Shown: piece after piece, positions 43,946-52,888 of the stretch
Layout: each line of letters begins with the position of its first letter
Numbering within the stretch: position 1 is the first letter of the stretch
Origin: Siminovitchia fortis
Lineage (GTDB): Bacteria > Bacillota > Bacilli > Bacillales > Bacillaceae_C
Length of the DNA stretch: 64,000 nucleotides
Reading direction: 5' to 3'
Assembly: GCF_003605365.2 (NCBI RefSeq)
Contig: NZ_QYTU02000008.1
Coordinates: 1 to 64,000, forward strand
Program-made: the position numbers and the translations under genes
The notes under the pieces: generated by a model
What the model was told of the DNA's origin: nothing
The model's database searches: none
The model's input: only the letters and a program-made list of their open reading frames with translations

Positions 43946-45319
43946 TTGGAAAATTTATTACAAAATTTGTTGTCACCTGAGGAACTGGCGAAAAATTTTG
44001 AGGAGTCCAAGCCCAGTTTTAATGCACAGGAAGCGTTAGATGAAGCGAATCGCTGTCTCTATTGTTATGATGCACCCTGTATAAAAGCCTGCCCTACCGG
44101 AATCAATATTCCGGGTTTTATCAAGAAAATCGCATCGGGGAACTTAAAAGGATCTGCCAAAATGATCATGGAAGAAAACCCCATAGGAGCAAGCTGTGCC
44201 CGTGTTTGTCCGACCGAGGAATTGTGCGAAGGGGCGTGTGTACTGAACCATTCCACAACCCCCATTTTGATTGGTGATTTGCAGCGCTATGCCACTGATT
44301 GGGCTATCAAAAATGAACAGGTACTATTCAAAGCAGGGGAGAGGAACGGAAAGAAGATTGCCATTGTAGGCAGCGGTCCTGCCGGTCTGTCGGCGGCCCG
44401 GGAACTTGGACGGTTAGGGTATGAGGTGACGATATTTGAACGTAAACAGGAAGCCGGCGGCTTGGACACGCATGGAATTGTCCCATTTCGCCTTCCAAAA
44501 AATATATCCTTATGGGAAGTGCAGCAAGTAGAAAGCTTGGGGGTTTCAATTCGTACAAATATAGAAATCGGCAAAGACATTTCTGCGCGTGATCTAATAA
44601 AGGATTATGATGCTGTTTTACTTGCTGTGGGAATGTCGAAAGTTCCGATGCTTCAAATAGAAGGAGAAGATTTAATAGGCGTTTATGATGCAATCGATCT
44701 GATAGAGGAGACGAAGCATGAAAATTATCCATCCGAATTTGCCGGGAAACGTGTAGCTGTCATCGGGGCAGGGAATACGGCGATCGATGGTGCCACTACA
44801 TCCATAAGGCTGGGGGCAGACAATGTCAAGATTCTTTATCGGAGAACACAAGCGGAAATGACGGCTTACGACTTTGAATATGAGTTCGCTAAACAAGATG
44901 GAGTTGAATTCAGATGGCTTACCGCACCCAAACGTCTCATCGGCGACAGCAGCGGCCGGTTGAAACAGATGGAGTGTGTCCGGATGGAGCTGAAAGAAAC
45001 GGGAACCGACGGACGTCCGCGGCCGGTTGAAATAAAAGGGTCTGAATTTTTGATCGATGTTGACATAGTGGTGAAGGCAATTGGTCAGACGCGCCATCGT
45101 CGACTGATTGAGGAATTCGGTTTGGAACACCACGGTGGTGTGGTGAAGGTGGACAATGAAACATATCTCACCTCCAATCCAAAGGTATATGCTGCGGGTG
45201 ATGTGATTTTTGGAAAAGGGCTGGGGGAAGCTATGGTAGTCACTGCTGCACAGCAGGGAAAAGAGACGGCATACGCCATACATCAGCAATTAAAAAAGCC
45301 TGTGAAAGAGAACGTGTAA
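43946..45319 (+). CDS. preT: NAD-dependent dihydropyrimidine dehydrogenase subunit PreT
   Basis: 457-aa FAD/Fe-S oxidoreductase of the GltD-like family. N-terminal cysteines RCLYCYDAPCIKACPTG and ASCARVCPTEELCEGAC bind two [4Fe-4S] clusters. FAD motif IAIVGSGPAGLSAARELGRLG; NADH motif VAVIGAGNTAIDGA; AAGDVIFGKG near the end. It passes electrons between NADH and PreA to reduce uracil/thymine. TTG start with AAGGAGG upstream. First gene of the pyrimidine operon. Confidence 0.92.
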   Translation: MENLLQNLLSPEELAKNFEESKPSFNAQEALDEANRCLYCYDAPCIKACPTGINIPGFIKKIASGNLKGSAKMIMEENPIGASCARVCPTEELCEGACVLNHSTTPILIGDLQRYATDWAIKNEQVLFKAGERNGKKIAIVGSGPAGLSAARELGRLGYEVTIFERKQEAGGLDTHGIVPFRLPKNISLWEVQQVESLGVSIRTNIEIGKDISARDLIKDYDAVLLAVGMSKVPMLQIEGEDLIGVYDAIDLIEETKHENYPSEFAGKRVAVIGAGNTAIDGATTSIRLGADNVKILYRRTQAEMTAYDFEYEFAKQDGVEFRWLTAPKRLIGDSSGRLKQMECVRMELKETGTDGRPRPVEIKGSEFLIDVDIVVKAIGQTRHRRLIEEFGLEHHGGVVKVDNETYLTSNPKVYAAGDVIFGKGLGEAMVVTAAQQGKETAYAIHQQLKKPVKENV

Positions 45320-45349
45320 AATTTCAATAGATAAGATGGGAGGATCAAC

Positions 45350-46618
45350 ATGGCTGATATAAGTATTCGTTTTGCTGGGATTCATTCTCCTAATCCATAC
45401 TGGCTTGCATCCGCACCACCGACAAATACGGGGTACCAGGTACAGCGGGCATTCGAAGCCGGGTGGGGCGGGGCAGTATGGAAGACGCTTGGTGAGCCGA
45501 TATTGAACGTGACCTCTCGTTTCGGTGCACATCACTTCAATGGCCGGCGGGTGGCCGGTTTTAGCAATATTGAATTAATCTCTGATCGGCCGATTGAGGA
45601 TAACTTAAAAGAAATTTATGAAACGAAAAAGCTTTTTCCCGATCGTCCCATTATCGCTTCATTAATGGTTGAACCGAAGCGGGAAAAATGGCATGAAATC
45701 GTTAAAAGAGTTCAGGATGCAGGGGTCGATGGTTTTGAATTGAATCTCGGCTGCCCGCACGGAATGTCTGAAAGAGGGATGGGTTCGGCGGTTGGCCAGC
45801 ATCCGGATTTGGTGGAAAAGACAACCCTGTATGCAAAGGAAGCGGCAGAAGTCCCGGTGATCACCAAATTAACACCGAATATTACAGATATCACTGCGAC
45901 CGCAAGAGCTGCACAGCGGGGCGGAGCAGATGCAATCAGCATGATCAATACAATTAACAGTTTAATGGGGGTAGATTTGGATACATGGAATACGATCCCG
46001 AATGTGAATGGATTAGGGGCGCACGGAGGCTATAGCGGCCCGGCGGTAAAACCCATTGCCCTGAATATGATCGGAGAATGTGCCAGACAGACGGATATTA
46101 CCATTCCAATTTCAGGGATAGGAGGCGTTTCAACCTGGCAAGACACCGTGGAGTTCATGCTCATGGGAGCCGGAGGTGTACAAATTTGTACAGCTGCCAT
46201 GCATCACGGGTTCAGCATTATCGATGACTTGACAGAAGGGCTGAGTCATTATCTGGATGAGAAAGGGATTGCCTCTGTAAGTGACATCATCGGTGCCTCT
46301 GTAGAAAAATATACAGATTGGGGCAACCTGGATTTAAATCATAAGATAGTTGCCCGAATTAATAATGATATCTGTATTAATTGCAATAAGTGCCACATTG
46401 CCTGCGAAGATACTTCCCATCAGTGTATCGATATGCTGACAGATGAAAATGGCCATGATTACTTGAAGGTCAGGGAAGAAGATTGTGTCGGGTGTAACCT
46501 TTGCTCCATCGTTTGTCCGGTTGAAGGGGCAATCGACATGGTCGAACTTGTACCGACTGAACCGCCAATGTCATGGAATGAGCGCCAAGCGGCGCTGCAA
46601 ATGCTCAATGCTGATTAG
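45350..46618 (+). CDS. preA: NAD-dependent dihydropyrimidine dehydrogenase subunit PreA
   Basis: 422-aa FMN protein. The dihydroorotate-dehydrogenase-like barrel has the catalytic Cys in NLGCPHGMSERGMG and GIGGVSTWQDTVEFMLMGAGGVQ. The C-terminus has two [4Fe-4S] motifs, CINCNKCHIAC and CVGCNLCSIVCP. It catalyses reduction of uracil/thymine to the 5,6-dihydro form. It is 30 bp after preT with GGGAGGA upstream. Confidence 0.94.
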   Translation: MADISIRFAGIHSPNPYWLASAPPTNTGYQVQRAFEAGWGGAVWKTLGEPILNVTSRFGAHHFNGRRVAGFSNIELISDRPIEDNLKEIYETKKLFPDRPIIASLMVEPKREKWHEIVKRVQDAGVDGFELNLGCPHGMSERGMGSAVGQHPDLVEKTTLYAKEAAEVPVITKLTPNITDITATARAAQRGGADAISMINTINSLMGVDLDTWNTIPNVNGLGAHGGYSGPAVKPIALNMIGECARQTDITIPISGIGGVSTWQDTVEFMLMGAGGVQICTAAMHHGFSIIDDLTEGLSHYLDEKGIASVSDIIGASVEKYTDWGNLDLNHKIVARINNDICINCNKCHIACEDTSHQCIDMLTDENGHDYLKVREEDCVGCNLCSIVCPVEGAIDMVELVPTEPPMSWNERQAALQMLNAD

Positions 46619-46698
46619 CTGCGCCATATGAAAAATGCAGATGGGCTATGGCGACATTCGTTTATATTTTTAAAAATACCGGGAGGGTCTGGGTAGCA

Positions 46699-48126
46699 AT
46701 GAAAAAAATTATTAAAAATGGAACAATTGTAACTGCAACAGATATTTATTCCGCAGATGTTTTGATTGATGGTGAAAAAATTCAGGCTATCGGCCAAAAT
46801 CTAAGCGATATATATGCAGAGGTGATTGATGCATCCGGCTGTTATGTTATGCCGGGAGGCATCGACCCGCATACGCATATGGATATGCCGTTTGGCGGAA
46901 CTGTTACAGCGGATAACTTTGAAACTGGCACTATCGCTGCGGCACACGGCGGAACAACGACAATCATTGATTTTTGCTTGACGGAAAAAGGAAAATCATT
47001 AAAGAGCGCCTTGGAAAAATGGCATGCCAAATCAGCGGGAAAGGCCGCGATCGATTACGGATTTCACTTGCAGATTGCGGAAGCAAATGAAGAGGTATTT
47101 AAGGAAATGCCACAGATTATTGAAGAAGAAGGAGTTACTTCTTTTAAAATATTTATGGCGTACAAAGATGTATTGCAAGCTGATGATGAAACCCTTTTCC
47201 AGACATTGATCACGGCCAGGGAGCATGGTGGTTTGGTGATGGTTCATGCGGAAAATGGGGATGTGATTAACTATTTGACAATAGAAGCATTAAAAGAAGG
47301 AAACACGGAGCCCATCTACCATGCCTTAACCCGTCCGCCGGAACTGGAGGGAGAAGCTACCGGACGTGCTGCAAGGCTCACTGCGCTGGCTGACTCCCAA
47401 TTGTATGTGGTCCATGTGACGTGTAAGGAAGCAGTTGAACAAATTGCCGAAGCACGCAGCAGGGGATATCGTGTTTTTGGGGAAACGTGCCCACAATATC
47501 TTGTTCTTGACCAAACTTATTTGGAAAAACCGGAATTTGAGGGAGCTAAATATGTATGGTCGCCGCCATTACGGGATCGTTCAAACCAGGAAATTTTATG
47601 GAATGCATTGAAAAGCGGGGAATTACAGACCGTCGGTTCTGACCATTGCTCTTTTAATTTCAGAGGCCAAAAGGAACTGGGGAAAAATGATTTTTCAAAG
47701 ATACCTAACGGCGGCCCTTTTGTCGAGGACCGGTTTAGTGTCTTATTTTCAGAAGGTGTGAAAAAAGGCAGGATTTCACTTAACGAATTCGTCAATATCA
47801 TTTCGACACAGGCAGCCAAGCTGTTTGGGCTGTTTCCAAGAAAGGGGACGATTGCACCGGGCAGTGATGCAGACATTGTTTTATTTGATCCGGAGGTTGA
47901 ACGGACAATTTCTGTTGAAACCCATCATATGAATGTGGATTATAGTGCCCTTGAAGGGTTTAAGGTCATAGGAGAACCGATTACAGTGCTGTCGCGGGGG
48001 GATTTTGTAATTAAGGATAGACAGTTCGTGGGCAACCCCGGGAAAGGGAAATTTTTAAAATGCGGCAAATTCAACCACGATTCCCATAAGGAAACCGGTA
48101 AGGCGGAGGACTTAATAAACCGATGA
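46699..48126 (+). CDS. Dihydropyrimidinase (hydantoinase)
   Basis: 475-aa amidohydrolase. Metal residues are HTHMD near 59, the carboxylated Lys in FKIFMAYK near 148, HAEN, HVTC and SDHC. It opens dihydrouracil to N-carbamoyl-beta-alanine. ATG at 46699 (GGGAGGGTC upstream) is chosen rather than the frame from 46648. It is cotranscribed with preTA, so dihydropyrimidines rather than hydantoins are the likely substrate. Confidence 0.93.
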   Translation: MKKIIKNGTIVTATDIYSADVLIDGEKIQAIGQNLSDIYAEVIDASGCYVMPGGIDPHTHMDMPFGGTVTADNFETGTIAAAHGGTTTIIDFCLTEKGKSLKSALEKWHAKSAGKAAIDYGFHLQIAEANEEVFKEMPQIIEEEGVTSFKIFMAYKDVLQADDETLFQTLITAREHGGLVMVHAENGDVINYLTIEALKEGNTEPIYHALTRPPELEGEATGRAARLTALADSQLYVVHVTCKEAVEQIAEARSRGYRVFGETCPQYLVLDQTYLEKPEFEGAKYVWSPPLRDRSNQEILWNALKSGELQTVGSDHCSFNFRGQKELGKNDFSKIPNGGPFVEDRFSVLFSEGVKKGRISLNEFVNIISTQAAKLFGLFPRKGTIAPGSDADIVLFDPEVERTISVETHHMNVDYSALEGFKVIGEPITVLSRGDFVIKDRQFVGNPGKGKFLKCGKFNHDSHKETGKAEDLINR

Positions 48127-48199
48127 AAAATTAAGGTGCAGGGCTGCTTTCAATCTTTAAATGAAGCAGCCTTGTCATACGAAAATGAGGGGATGGACG

Positions 48200-49669
48200 A
48201 TGGGAAAGACGAATAATAACACCTCGTATCTAAAGTCGCCGGATTTGCTTCCAATTAGTTATGAAGGGCGGAAGATAGGGATCAGGGGCTTTTTTGCCAT
48301 GTGGGTCGGGATGGCCATACTTTTGGCAACTTTTGATATTGGAGCTTCCGGAGTACGGAGCATTTCCTTGCCGTGGGTAGTGCTGGCTACTTTAATAGGA
48401 TGTATTGCGATTGGTATTTTCATTTCCATAGTCGGTGATATCGGGGTTGAACATGGCTTGTCTTTTCCAGTCTATATGCGGGCGCCTTTTGGCACAGTTG
48501 GTACCCATATCCCCTCGATCACCCGGGCAGTTACAGCATCATTTTGGTTTGGGTTAAATACGTATTTCGGTTCAACCGCTATCAATTCCATCATCCATAC
48601 AATCAATCCCGGATTTGATAACTGGCTGCTGTGTTATTTAATATTTGCCCTTGTCCAGCTGATCAATACCGCTTCAGGGATTAAATGGGTCGAACGCTTT
48701 GCAGACCTGGCTGCTCCAATTATCATTATTCTATCTTTAATTATTTATAATACCTTGACAGCAGATATCGCCGAACAGGGAAAAAGTGTATGGGCTTGGG
48801 CGGAAAGCCCGGTTACAGGGGGAGCTGCATTTACAGCATTCATTATCGTCATTTTTGCGAATATGGGCTTTTGGGCGACGCTCGGCTGCGATATACCGAC
48901 AATATCCCGGTTTTTTAAAGCGCCGAGGAATGAACGGAATTGGTTTAAACGAAATAGAACAAATTTAATCGGCAGTTTAATTGCCCTGCCATTAACTCAG
49001 ACATTTATGATTATGATTGGTGCTGCCGCCTTAATGGTGGCCGGTACTTCCAATCCGGTTACTGCTCTCCAGGAGACGGCCTCCGGCTGGATGTTGGCCA
49101 TGCTGCTTTTAATGATTGTATTGACACAATGGTCAACGAATACAGCCGCTAATATTGTCCCGGCTGCTGCTGTATTTTCGAATGTGCTGGGACCCAAAGT
49201 GTCGAATGCGATTGCGGTGTTTATTGTCGGTATTGTCGGCACAGTTATTCAGCCATGGAGTGTGTATGAAATATTGACACAGGCACTCTTATTCATTGGA
49301 GCCATTTTGTCGGCGATAAGCGGGATCCTTATTGTAGATTACTATCTGTTGAGAAAAAGAAGAGTAAATGTGAAAGACCTCTACAGAAATAATGGGCAAT
49401 ATAAGTTTCATGGCGGAGTGAACGTTGTGGGTTTCATTGCTTGGGGGATGGGCGGTATCACAGCGATTCTATTAATGGACTTTTCGTTTGTTGTAGGCTT
49501 GGTTGTGGCCGGAGTTGTGTACTATGTACTGGCAAAATATTGGTATTTTAAAAAGTTTCCGCAGGCAGAAATAGAAGACCCGAGTGACGATAAATATCTT
49601 GGAATCACTGTTGGCCGCGATTGGAACATTGACGAAGATGAAGAAAGCCGGACAGAAGTGGTAGGGTAA
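48200..49669 (+). CDS. NCS1-family nucleobase transporter
   Basis: 489-aa permease with twelve helices. FFAMWVGMAILLATFDIGASGVRS, FPVYMRAPFGTVG and WATLGCDIPTISRF are NCS1 signatures (PucI/HyuP/Mhp1-like). By context it probably imports uracil, thymine or their dihydro forms. ATG at 48200 with GAGGGGATGG upstream. Confidence 0.9.
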   Translation: MGKTNNNTSYLKSPDLLPISYEGRKIGIRGFFAMWVGMAILLATFDIGASGVRSISLPWVVLATLIGCIAIGIFISIVGDIGVEHGLSFPVYMRAPFGTVGTHIPSITRAVTASFWFGLNTYFGSTAINSIIHTINPGFDNWLLCYLIFALVQLINTASGIKWVERFADLAAPIIIILSLIIYNTLTADIAEQGKSVWAWAESPVTGGAAFTAFIIVIFANMGFWATLGCDIPTISRFFKAPRNERNWFKRNRTNLIGSLIALPLTQTFMIMIGAAALMVAGTSNPVTALQETASGWMLAMLLLMIVLTQWSTNTAANIVPAAAVFSNVLGPKVSNAIAVFIVGIVGTVIQPWSVYEILTQALLFIGAILSAISGILIVDYYLLRKRRVNVKDLYRNNGQYKFHGGVNVVGFIAWGMGGITAILLMDFSFVVGLVVAGVVYYVLAKYWYFKKFPQAEIEDPSDDKYLGITVGRDWNIDEDEESRTEVVG

Positions 49670-49698
49670 ACTTTTTTGATTGAAAGAGGGGGATATCA

Positions 49699-49923
49699 TT
49701 GTCGAACTATGATGCTTTTCTTGAAGAGAAATTTAAAATTGACGATCTATTGAACAGAGGTTATACAATGATCGGTGCACGTGGAACGCTCGATGGGGAT
49801 ATTCTTGAATTTGAGAATAAAGGGAAAACCTCAGACAAGGAGACTGTTTTATTAAAAAATCCGGGCAGCCGGAAGTATTTCACAACACTATACATTAAGC
49901 AGCGAAAGAGATTGATAGAATAA
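49699..49923 (+). CDS. Unrecognised 74-aa protein in the pyrimidine operon
   Basis: Small soluble protein opening SNYDAFLEEKFKIDDLLNRG, with a basic end (TTLYIKQRKRLIE). TTG start with AGAGGGGG upstream, 29 bp after the transporter. I do not recognise it. Its position between the transporter and the last pathway enzyme implies a link to pyrimidine breakdown. Confidence 0.65.
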   Translation: MSNYDAFLEEKFKIDDLLNRGYTMIGARGTLDGDILEFENKGKTSDKETVLLKNPGSRKYFTTLYIKQRKRLIE

Positions 49924-50083
49924 AAGATTAACGGGCGTGCAGCGGCTATTCAAAAGGGGACTAAATAATAAGCGGTGAACGACAGGCCGGCTAAAGCGAA
50001 TCCAAGCCTCAGCTATGGTGATTTGGGACTCCGTTTAAGCTAAAGGTAATAATTATCCTAAATGACCACCCAGTCGGTTGGAG

Positions 50084-50239
50084 CCAGTGCCCGCGCAATA
50101 GGCAAATCGTTAAACGCGGTCACTGGAGGGCGTCTCCAGTGCCCGTGCAAGAGACAAATCGTCAAACGCAGTCACTGGTCGGCGTCCCCAGTGCCCGTAC
50201 AATAGGCAAAACGTCAAACACGGTTACTGGAGGGCGTCT
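50084..50239. repeat. Three 52-bp tandem repeats
   Basis: Copies start at 50084, 50136 and 50188, each opening CCAGTGCCCG. Within a unit CCAGTGCCCGCG can pair with CGCGGTCACTGG (one mismatch), giving a 12-bp hairpin with a 19-base loop. The rest of 49924-50313 holds no gene or other clear signal. Confidence 0.9.
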
Positions 50240-50313
50240 CCTGTTCGCAGGAGGTGCCTTTGGATTTTTTTGAATTGTGTTGGGTCCAAACATTATGTGG
50301 AGGTGGCTTATAT

Positions 50314-51555
50314 ATGAAAAAACAAAAAGTGCTGATCAATGGGAATAGGCTAAAGGATACAATAGAAGAATTCGCCGATTTTGGCAGGACTGAAAAGAAT
50401 GGGGTTACCCGATTGGCGCTATCTGATGCCGATGTTAAAGCAAGGGGGCATTTCCGAACCTTATGTGAACAGCTTGGCATGTCGGTAGTGTGGGATGATA
50501 TGGGGAACATGTATGCAACACTGCCGGGAATTGATAATAATCAGCCTCCGGTGGTGATCGGATCCCATTTGGATTCGGTGAAAAAGGGAGGCCGGTTTGA
50601 CGGCGCGCTTGGTGTGCTGGCCGGTCTTGAAGTTGTCAGGACGATAGTCGAAAATGGCATCAAGCCTAAGGTTCCTGTCGTCGTTGCTAATATTACGAAC
50701 GAAGAAGGTGCGCGATTTGAACCTTCCTTGATGGCTTCCGGTGTTCTTTCCGGACGTTTTGATAAAGCATCCATGCTGAAGTCAACAGATGCTGATGGAA
50801 TCACATTTGCAGAAGCCCTTAAACACAGCGGATATGAAGGAAAAGAAGAGAATCGTTTAAAAGAAGCGGCTGCTTTTTTGGAATTACATATTGAACAGGG
50901 GCCTGTTTTGGAAAGTGAGACCATTCAGATTGGTATAGTTGAGTGTGTTGTTGGCATGGTCTGTTATGAAATAGAAGTAATTGGAGAATCTGACCATGCA
51001 GGCACTACACCAATGTCGATGCGAAAAGATGCTTTATTTGCAGCTAATCATTTGATATCGGAAATACGCCGGAAAATGGATCAGTTAGATGATCAGCTCG
51101 TATACACGATTGGAAGAATGAATGTCAGCCCAAACATCCATACAGTTATACCCAATAAGGTTGTGTTCACTTTAGAGGCAAGACATCAGGATGAAAAAAC
51201 AATACAGCTGGTGGAAGAAATTATTCAAGAGCTTCCGGATTCTTCCGGAAAAGAAAACTGCAAAGTGGCAACAACCAAATTATGGGATCGACATACGGTA
51301 TGGTTTGATGAAAAAATTGTGAATTCATTGGAGCAATCGGCAAAAAGCCTCGGATATTCCTATAAGCGTATGGTAAGCGGCGCGGGCCATGATGCACAGT
51401 TTATCGCAACGTATATACCGACAGCGATGGTCTTTGTGCCCAGTGTAAACGGCAAAAGTCATGCCGAAGACGAGCTGACAGCGTGGGAAGACTGTGAAAA
51501 CGGAGTGAATGTTATTTTGCAGACGGTTTTGGATTTAACAACGGATAAGGGCTAA
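50314..51555 (+). CDS. M20-family N-carbamoyl amino acid hydrolase (beta-ureidopropionase-like)
   Basis: 413-aa amidase/hydantoinase-type hydrolase of the AllC/HyuC group. Metal motifs are VIGSHLDSV, FDGALG, TNEEGARF, LELHIEQGPVLE and SGAGHDA. With PreTA and the dihydropyrimidinase it would complete uracil to beta-alanine, CO2 and NH3. Allantoate or other N-carbamoyl substrates are alternatives. ATG at 50314 with GTGGAGGTGG upstream. A 52-bp repeat array separates it from the rest of the operon. Confidence 0.88.
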   Translation: MKKQKVLINGNRLKDTIEEFADFGRTEKNGVTRLALSDADVKARGHFRTLCEQLGMSVVWDDMGNMYATLPGIDNNQPPVVIGSHLDSVKKGGRFDGALGVLAGLEVVRTIVENGIKPKVPVVVANITNEEGARFEPSLMASGVLSGRFDKASMLKSTDADGITFAEALKHSGYEGKEENRLKEAAAFLELHIEQGPVLESETIQIGIVECVVGMVCYEIEVIGESDHAGTTPMSMRKDALFAANHLISEIRRKMDQLDDQLVYTIGRMNVSPNIHTVIPNKVVFTLEARHQDEKTIQLVEEIIQELPDSSGKENCKVATTKLWDRHTVWFDEKIVNSLEQSAKSLGYSYKRMVSGAGHDAQFIATYIPTAMVFVPSVNGKSHAEDELTAWEDCENGVNVILQTVLDLTTDKG

Positions 51556-51687
51556 ATCCAAAATGTGTTGGGACGGATATCCATAGCAGCAAGCAAAAAT
51601 AGTTTAAAAATTCATGGTATGAGAAGAAATAACCCGCTTCCTATGTTACACTAAAGTAAAAAAGCAGCCAGGAAAAGGAGATAACGC

Positions 51688-52830
51688 ATGGTAAAGACTG
51701 TTTTGTTTGATGTGGATGGTGTGTTATTAAGCGAAGAGCGCTATTTTGATATGTCGGCGCTTGCTGTATGGGAAGTACTGGTCAGCCCCAAATATTTGGG
51801 ACTCGATCCCGAACAATTTAAAACAGACCTGACTGATACAGAAATTGAAAAAATACGGAGCGAAATTTTTGTTGATGATCGTGTATTGAAATTTTTAAAA
51901 GCAGGCGGGCTGAATGCCAACTGGGATATGATCTATTTGACCGCCGGTTATCAGCTCCTCCATTTATTGGAACAGGTAAAGGATGAACTTAAAGAGAGCA
52001 CCACAAAGTGGCTGACGAACGAAATTGACCGGAAGGTTTTAATGGAAATAGGCGAAGCCTTGGGTGGAAGAAAATTGACTTTTGACTTTCCAAAGTTTCT
52101 TGATGATTTTCAAAGCGCCATGCCGACGCCGCAAGGGCTGATGGATCATCTGGACTATCTGTCAAAAGAAAAGCTCGGTGTCGAAACGAGGATGTTCGGG
52201 AAGGCGGATCAGCTTTGGTCGACATGTGAGCTTGTTTCCCAAGAGTGGTATGTAGGGGATGAACATGTGCTTGAATCAACTGGAAGGCCATCAGTCCAAA
52301 CCGGAAAAGCCGGTTTCATGTCCGATGAAAAAGTGCTGGCGGATAAAGAAAAGATTGCCGGGCTTTTTGACGCATTGACAAACAGCGGTGTCAGGGTCGG
52401 AATTGGAACGGGACGCCCGGAACTTGAAACGATCGAACCATTCAAAGCCTTAGGTTGGATTCAACATTTCGATACAAATTATATTGTTACAGCGGATGAC
52501 GTGTTAAGGGCGGAACGTGCATACCCTGAGGGACCTTCCCTTTCAAAGCCTCACCCGTTCACCTATATAAAGGCATTGTCAGGCAAGACAAAGACAGACG
52601 AAGAATGTTTAGCAGAAAAACTGCCTGTCGAAAATGGCAATGAGACGCTTATCGTGGGTGACTCCCTGGCAGATCTATTGGCCGCAAGGGAGATGGGCTG
52701 CTTGTTCGCAGCGGTCCTAACCGGACTATCCGGCCAGGATGCACGCGCTGAATTTGAAGAGCACCATGCAGACTATATTTTAGACGGAGTCCTTGATGTG
52801 AAGGATCTCGTTCTTTCCTTGGTAAAATAG
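51688..52830 (+). CDS. HAD-superfamily hydrolase
   Basis: 380-aa HAD phosphatase. Motif I is FDVDGVLL, motif II GIGTGRP, motif III KPHP and motif IV VGDSLADLLAA. A long helical cap occupies residues 20-210. The substrate is unknown; it is larger than usual for the family. ATG with AAAAGGAGATA upstream; monocistronic. Confidence 0.86.
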   Translation: MVKTVLFDVDGVLLSEERYFDMSALAVWEVLVSPKYLGLDPEQFKTDLTDTEIEKIRSEIFVDDRVLKFLKAGGLNANWDMIYLTAGYQLLHLLEQVKDELKESTTKWLTNEIDRKVLMEIGEALGGRKLTFDFPKFLDDFQSAMPTPQGLMDHLDYLSKEKLGVETRMFGKADQLWSTCELVSQEWYVGDEHVLESTGRPSVQTGKAGFMSDEKVLADKEKIAGLFDALTNSGVRVGIGTGRPELETIEPFKALGWIQHFDTNYIVTADDVLRAERAYPEGPSLSKPHPFTYIKALSGKTKTDEECLAEKLPVENGNETLIVGDSLADLLAAREMGCLFAAVLTGLSGQDARAEFEEHHADYILDGVLDVKDLVLSLVK

Positions 52831-52838
52831 CATTAAAA

Positions 52839-52871
52839 AGAGATCCTGCACTTTAATTGAGCAGGATCTCT
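52839..52871 (-). terminator. Terminator of the serA operon
   Basis: 11-bp perfect stem AGAGATCCTGC / GCAGGATCTCT. On the minus strand it is followed by TTTTTAATG. Confidence 0.88.
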
Positions 52872-52888
52872 TGTTGTGAAAAGTTTAT

